Origin: an uncultured Saprospiraceae bacterium
GTDB lineage: Bacteria > Bacteroidota > Bacteroidia > Chitinophagales > Saprospiraceae
DNA length: 7,335 nucleotides
NCBI GenBank assembly: GCA_937127195.1
Contig: CAKZLT010000278.1
Location: forward strand, 1-7,335
Reading direction: 5' to 3'
Of the stretch, positions 5,009 to 7,335 are shown one piece after another; within the stretch, counting starts at the first letter, position 1, and every line of letters starts with the position of its first letter. Below the pieces are notes generated by a model. It had not been told where the DNA came from. It did no database searches and was given only the letters and a program-made list of their open reading frames with translations. Both the position numbers and the translations under genes were made by a program.

Positions 5009-6415
5009 TTATCGGGAGAGAACTTCATTGATTTCGGTAACCACGCCAGGTTCGCTAGAACGTTTGGCTGGTACACGCGCCAGATTTCCAGATTTGTCAA
5101 TCAAGAAAAAGCTTGGTAAACCTCTTACACCATATTGAGTAGCTACATCAGAATTATAAACATTTCGTGCGAAAAGGTGAACACCTTGTAATTTATGTTT
5201 ACTCAAAAAGTTGCGCCAGCTATCCGAATTGGTATCTAACGAAATATACAAAAATACCACTTCTCTACCTTGAAACTTCTTTTTGAGGTCTTTACTTCTC
5301 ATTATTTCGTAAGTACAAGGAACGCACCAAGTTGCCCAAAAATCTACATAAACTACTTTTCCTTTGAAGTCATTCAATGAAACTACTTCATTATTGGTAT
5401 TCACTAATGAAAAATCAGGTGCTGGGGAACCAGCCTCTAATCCATCAGCTTTGCGGTATTCACTTCGCACCAAACCATTGTAGTTTTCATAAGAAGATTC
5501 TTCCAAAAAGCGTCTGACATCATTACCAATAGTATAAGTTTGCTTGCTTTTACATTTCAAATAAAATTCATTAGCTAATGTGAAAAATTTTGCTTTTCCT
5601 GTCAAAAACTCTTCTGCACCGCGATATTTAGGAGCTTTATAACCAGGTCCAACAATTCTTTTTACTCTTGCATTCTGAAAATCTAAATATTGACTCAAAA
5701 AGAATATATATTTTTCGTTCGTCACTGCCCCATCGTTACTTATATCAATTTCTTTCAAAAAATCAAAGTACTCTCTAGGCAAATCCATTGGCGGCGGAAT
5801 ATCATTGTATAAAGCGTGTTCCCAACGGAAACGCATTAAATGATTCGCCCACCAGTAATCTACATCAGCCTGAGCATAACCAACAAATGCTGTTGTGAAC
5901 CTCATACTAGTTTTTGCTTCTTTTAAAAAGGCATTCTTTTCATCTTTTTTCTTACGCATCAAGGTTTGAAAATCTTCCGAATTCATACTTACCATTTTGT
6001 AAGTAATGTAATCGTAATTTAGTCTTTCAAATTTTTGATTAGCTTGATTAAGATATTTATTATTATCTGCTCCAACTCCTGTAAATTGAACCGTAGAAAC
6101 CATGTCCCAAGCATCAAAAGTCATATCAATATCTTGATTTGGCTCTAAGAATACTTGAATTGAACTATTTCCATGATAAATCGTTGCGATTTTTGCTTCA
6201 TCTACTAGGATTTCAAACTCAAAAAAATCATCTTTCAAGTCTAATGTATATTCCATTGGCTCATGCGTAATATAATCCGCAACGGTCGTCAACTTAATAA
6301 TACTACTCCGAGCATTTAGAATTTTCCCCTTTACAAGTGCAGTTCCATTTGTTCCTGCATTTACTGTTACTCCCCCAAGTAACAATAATAGTAGTGTTTG
6401 TATATAGCTTTTCAT
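5009..6415 (-). CDS. secreted TlpA-family thiol:disulfide oxidoreductase (thioredoxin-like)
   Basis: The frame opens at an ATG at 6454, but the start at 6415 gives an immediate Sec signal peptide (MKSYIQTLLLLLLGGVTVNA, likely cut after Ala20) and 468 residues. Residues ~25-115 form a beta-rich domain (VKGKILNA, then VQVFLEPNQ-like IQVFLEPNQDIDMTF), resembling the DUF4369-type domain that often precedes TlpA domains in Bacteroidota. Residues ~116-325 are a helical, charged region of unknown role. The C-terminal thioredoxin domain (~328-468) has APDF at 332-335, the redox motif W363-C364-V-P-C367, and the cis-Pro loop G432-L-P434. It is expected to work in the periplasm or be membrane-associated, reducing or isomerising disulfides; the electron donor and client are unknown. 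One further Cys (288) lies outside the active site. It follows purM after 223 bp and ends at a strong terminator. No heme-biogenesis neighbours are present to suggest a cytochrome c role. Confidence 0.92.
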   Translation of the reverse strand: MKSYIQTLLLLLLGGVTVNAGTNGTALVKGKILNARSSIIKLTTVADYITHEPMEYTLDLKDDFFEFEILVDEAKIATIYHGNSSIQVFLEPNQDIDMTFDAWDMVSTVQFTGVGADNNKYLNQANQKFERLNYDYITYKMVSMNSEDFQTLMRKKKDEKNAFLKEAKTSMRFTTAFVGYAQADVDYWWANHLMRFRWEHALYNDIPPPMDLPREYFDFLKEIDISNDGAVTNEKYIFFLSQYLDFQNARVKRIVGPGYKAPKYRGAEEFLTGKAKFFTLANEFYLKCKSKQTYTIGNDVRRFLEESSYENYNGLVRSEYRKADGLEAGSPAPDFSLVNTNNEVVSLNDFKGKVVYVDFWATWCVPCTYEIMRSKDLKKKFQGREVVFLYISLDTNSDSWRNFLSKHKLQGVHLFARNVYNSDVATQYGVRGLPSFFLIDKSGNLARVPAKRSSEPGVVTEINEVLSR

Positions 6416-6638
6416 ATTACAATTAGTCGTTTTGCGCTTTTTAAATTTGGTCAAAATCAGTGTACAAAAGGTTTAATGAAGTATCTAATCTATTTAAAAA
6501 ATAATATAAAAACATTCCATTTTATAAGTTCATCTGTTAAATATTTATAATATGTAACATTTGATTATTTAATTCGCTGATTATTAGGCGATTAAAGCCA
6601 ATGTCATAATATAGTCAAATAAAATTGTTCCCTTCTGC

Positions 6639-7335
6639 CTAATACACATAAGTACCAATAGGAGACTTTATAGTCAGTTTATTCCCATTTTCAAACGCTT
6701 CAACTCGTCCAATTATTTGAGCTTTTATACCCCATTTCTCTCCCATTTTAATCATTTCTTGCGCGGTAGCTTCATTTGTATAGACTTCTAGTCGATGTCC
6801 CATATTAAAAACTTGATACATTTCACGTCCGTCTGTTTGAGCTTCTTTTTGAATGAGCTTAAATATTGGCGGAATTTCTAACAAGTTATCTTTTATAATA
6901 TGAACATTCTCTACAAACTTCAATACTTTAGTTTGCCCGCCACCAGTGCAATGAATCATACCATTAATATCTTTGTGATGGTTTTTCAACATTTCACTAA
7001 TCAATGGCAAGTAAGTTCTGGTAGGCGAAAGAATTAACTTCCCAACAGAGATGTCTTGTCCGTCAACATCAATGGTATCTGTCATTTTCTTGCTTCCAAT
7101 ATAAACGACCTCGTCGGGTGTATTAGAATCAAAGCTATCAGGATAAGTTGTTGCATGATACTTACTCAACAGGTCATGTCTTGCCGAAGTCAATCCATTA
7201 CTACCGATGCCACTGTTATAGCTATCTTCGTAAGTTGATTGACCATAAGAGGCAAATCCAACAATAACATCTCCAGGCTGAACATTATTAATAACCAATT
7301 CTGAGCGTTTCATTCGTGCAAATGCTGTATATCCG
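6639..7335 (-). CDS. purM: phosphoribosylformylglycinamidine cyclo-ligase (AIR synthetase), C-terminal part
   Basis: The gene enters from the right edge. The frame stays open through 7335, and the residues before the Met at 7313 (GYTAFAR) continue the protein, so that Met is internal. About 232 C-terminal residues are visible, ending at a TAG (6639-6641). PurM converts formylglycinamidine ribonucleotide plus ATP to aminoimidazole ribonucleotide in de novo purine synthesis, in the cytoplasm. Recognisable parts are PGDVIVGFAS, the G-x-G-SNGLTSARHD segment, the MIHCTGGGQTKVLKF turn of the AIRS C-terminal domain, and YQVFNMGHRLEVYT near the end. The wording of these motifs is the Bacteroidota form of the enzyme. 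The ATP-binding N-terminal domain lies outside the window. No strong terminator follows it, only a weak bulged stem near 6575-6595. Confidence 0.93.
   Translation of the reverse strand, partial: GYTAFARMKRSELVINNVQPGDVIVGFASYGQSTYEDSYNSGIGSNGLTSARHDLLSKYHATTYPDSFDSNTPDEVVYIGSKKMTDTIDVDGQDISVGKLILSPTRTYLPLISEMLKNHHKDINGMIHCTGGGQTKVLKFVENVHIIKDNLLEIPPIFKLIQKEAQTDGREMYQVFNMGHRLEVYTNEATAQEMIKMGEKWGIKAQIIGRVEAFENGNKLTIKSPIGTYVY

Noticed and set aside
6416..6454. N-terminal extension of the TlpA-like protein from the ATG at 6454
   Set aside because: The extra 13 residues are basic and polar and would bury the signal peptide; 6415 is the better start.
6570..6600. Possible terminator hairpin after purM (TAATCGC with GCGAATTA on the minus strand)
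   Set aside because: There are only about seven pairs with a bulge and a 10-nt loop, and no T-run follows; too weak to call.
6416..6638. Promoter or riboswitch in the gap upstream of the TlpA-like gene
   Set aside because: I see AT-rich sequence without a TAnnTTTG match or any recognisable conserved RNA structure.
7313..7335. ATG at 7313 as the purM start
   Set aside because: The frame is open upstream and GYTAFAR continues the protein; the visible part lacks the N-terminal ATP-binding domain, so the gene is cut by the window edge.

Overview
The window looks like a piece of an AT-rich Bacteroidota chromosome, most likely from the Cytophagales/Flavobacteriia side of the phylum. The evidence is an outer-membrane beta-barrel TonB-dependent receptor with an N-terminal carboxypeptidase-regulatory-like domain, a TlpA-type thioredoxin with a long N-terminal region, a PurM of the Bacteroidota type, start codons without Shine-Dalgarno sequences, and one TAnnTTTG-type -7 promoter element. 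No genus can be named from the sequence alone.

Layout, left to right. The first ~218 bases hold the 3' end (or a short stand-alone version) of an unrecognised plus-strand ORF. It runs tail-to-tail into a minus-strand lipoprotein gene, with the two stops overlapping by 12 bp. All other genes are on the minus strand. In transcriptional order (right to left) they are the C-terminal part of purM (cut by the right window edge), a secreted TlpA/thioredoxin-fold protein with a clear intrinsic terminator, a small calcineurin-like metallophosphoesterase, a TonB-dependent outer-membrane barrel protein, and the lipoprotein. The gaps (about 75 to 430 bp) and the internal terminator suggest mostly single-gene transcripts, not one operon. 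Three of the genes (TlpA, receptor, lipoprotein) encode envelope proteins, but nothing in the sequence ties them into one pathway.

The most notable signals are non-coding. Between the phosphoesterase and the receptor lies a ~224-bp imperfect palindrome (3942-4165), bracketed exactly by a 9-bp direct repeat TATACTTTG that looks like a target-site duplication. One arm carries five tandem AAACTAG heptamers where the other has a single copy. This is best read as a miniature inverted-repeat (foldback) element inserted upstream of the receptor gene. A second, shorter hairpin (1341-1408) sits 21 nt past the receptor stop. Its 23-bp arms have two mismatches, and it too is flanked by a near-direct repeat (TATAAATT/TATAAAATT). 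The receptor gene is therefore bracketed by two foldback structures. No CRISPR array, tRNA, rRNA, transposase or recognisable multi-gene defence system is present.
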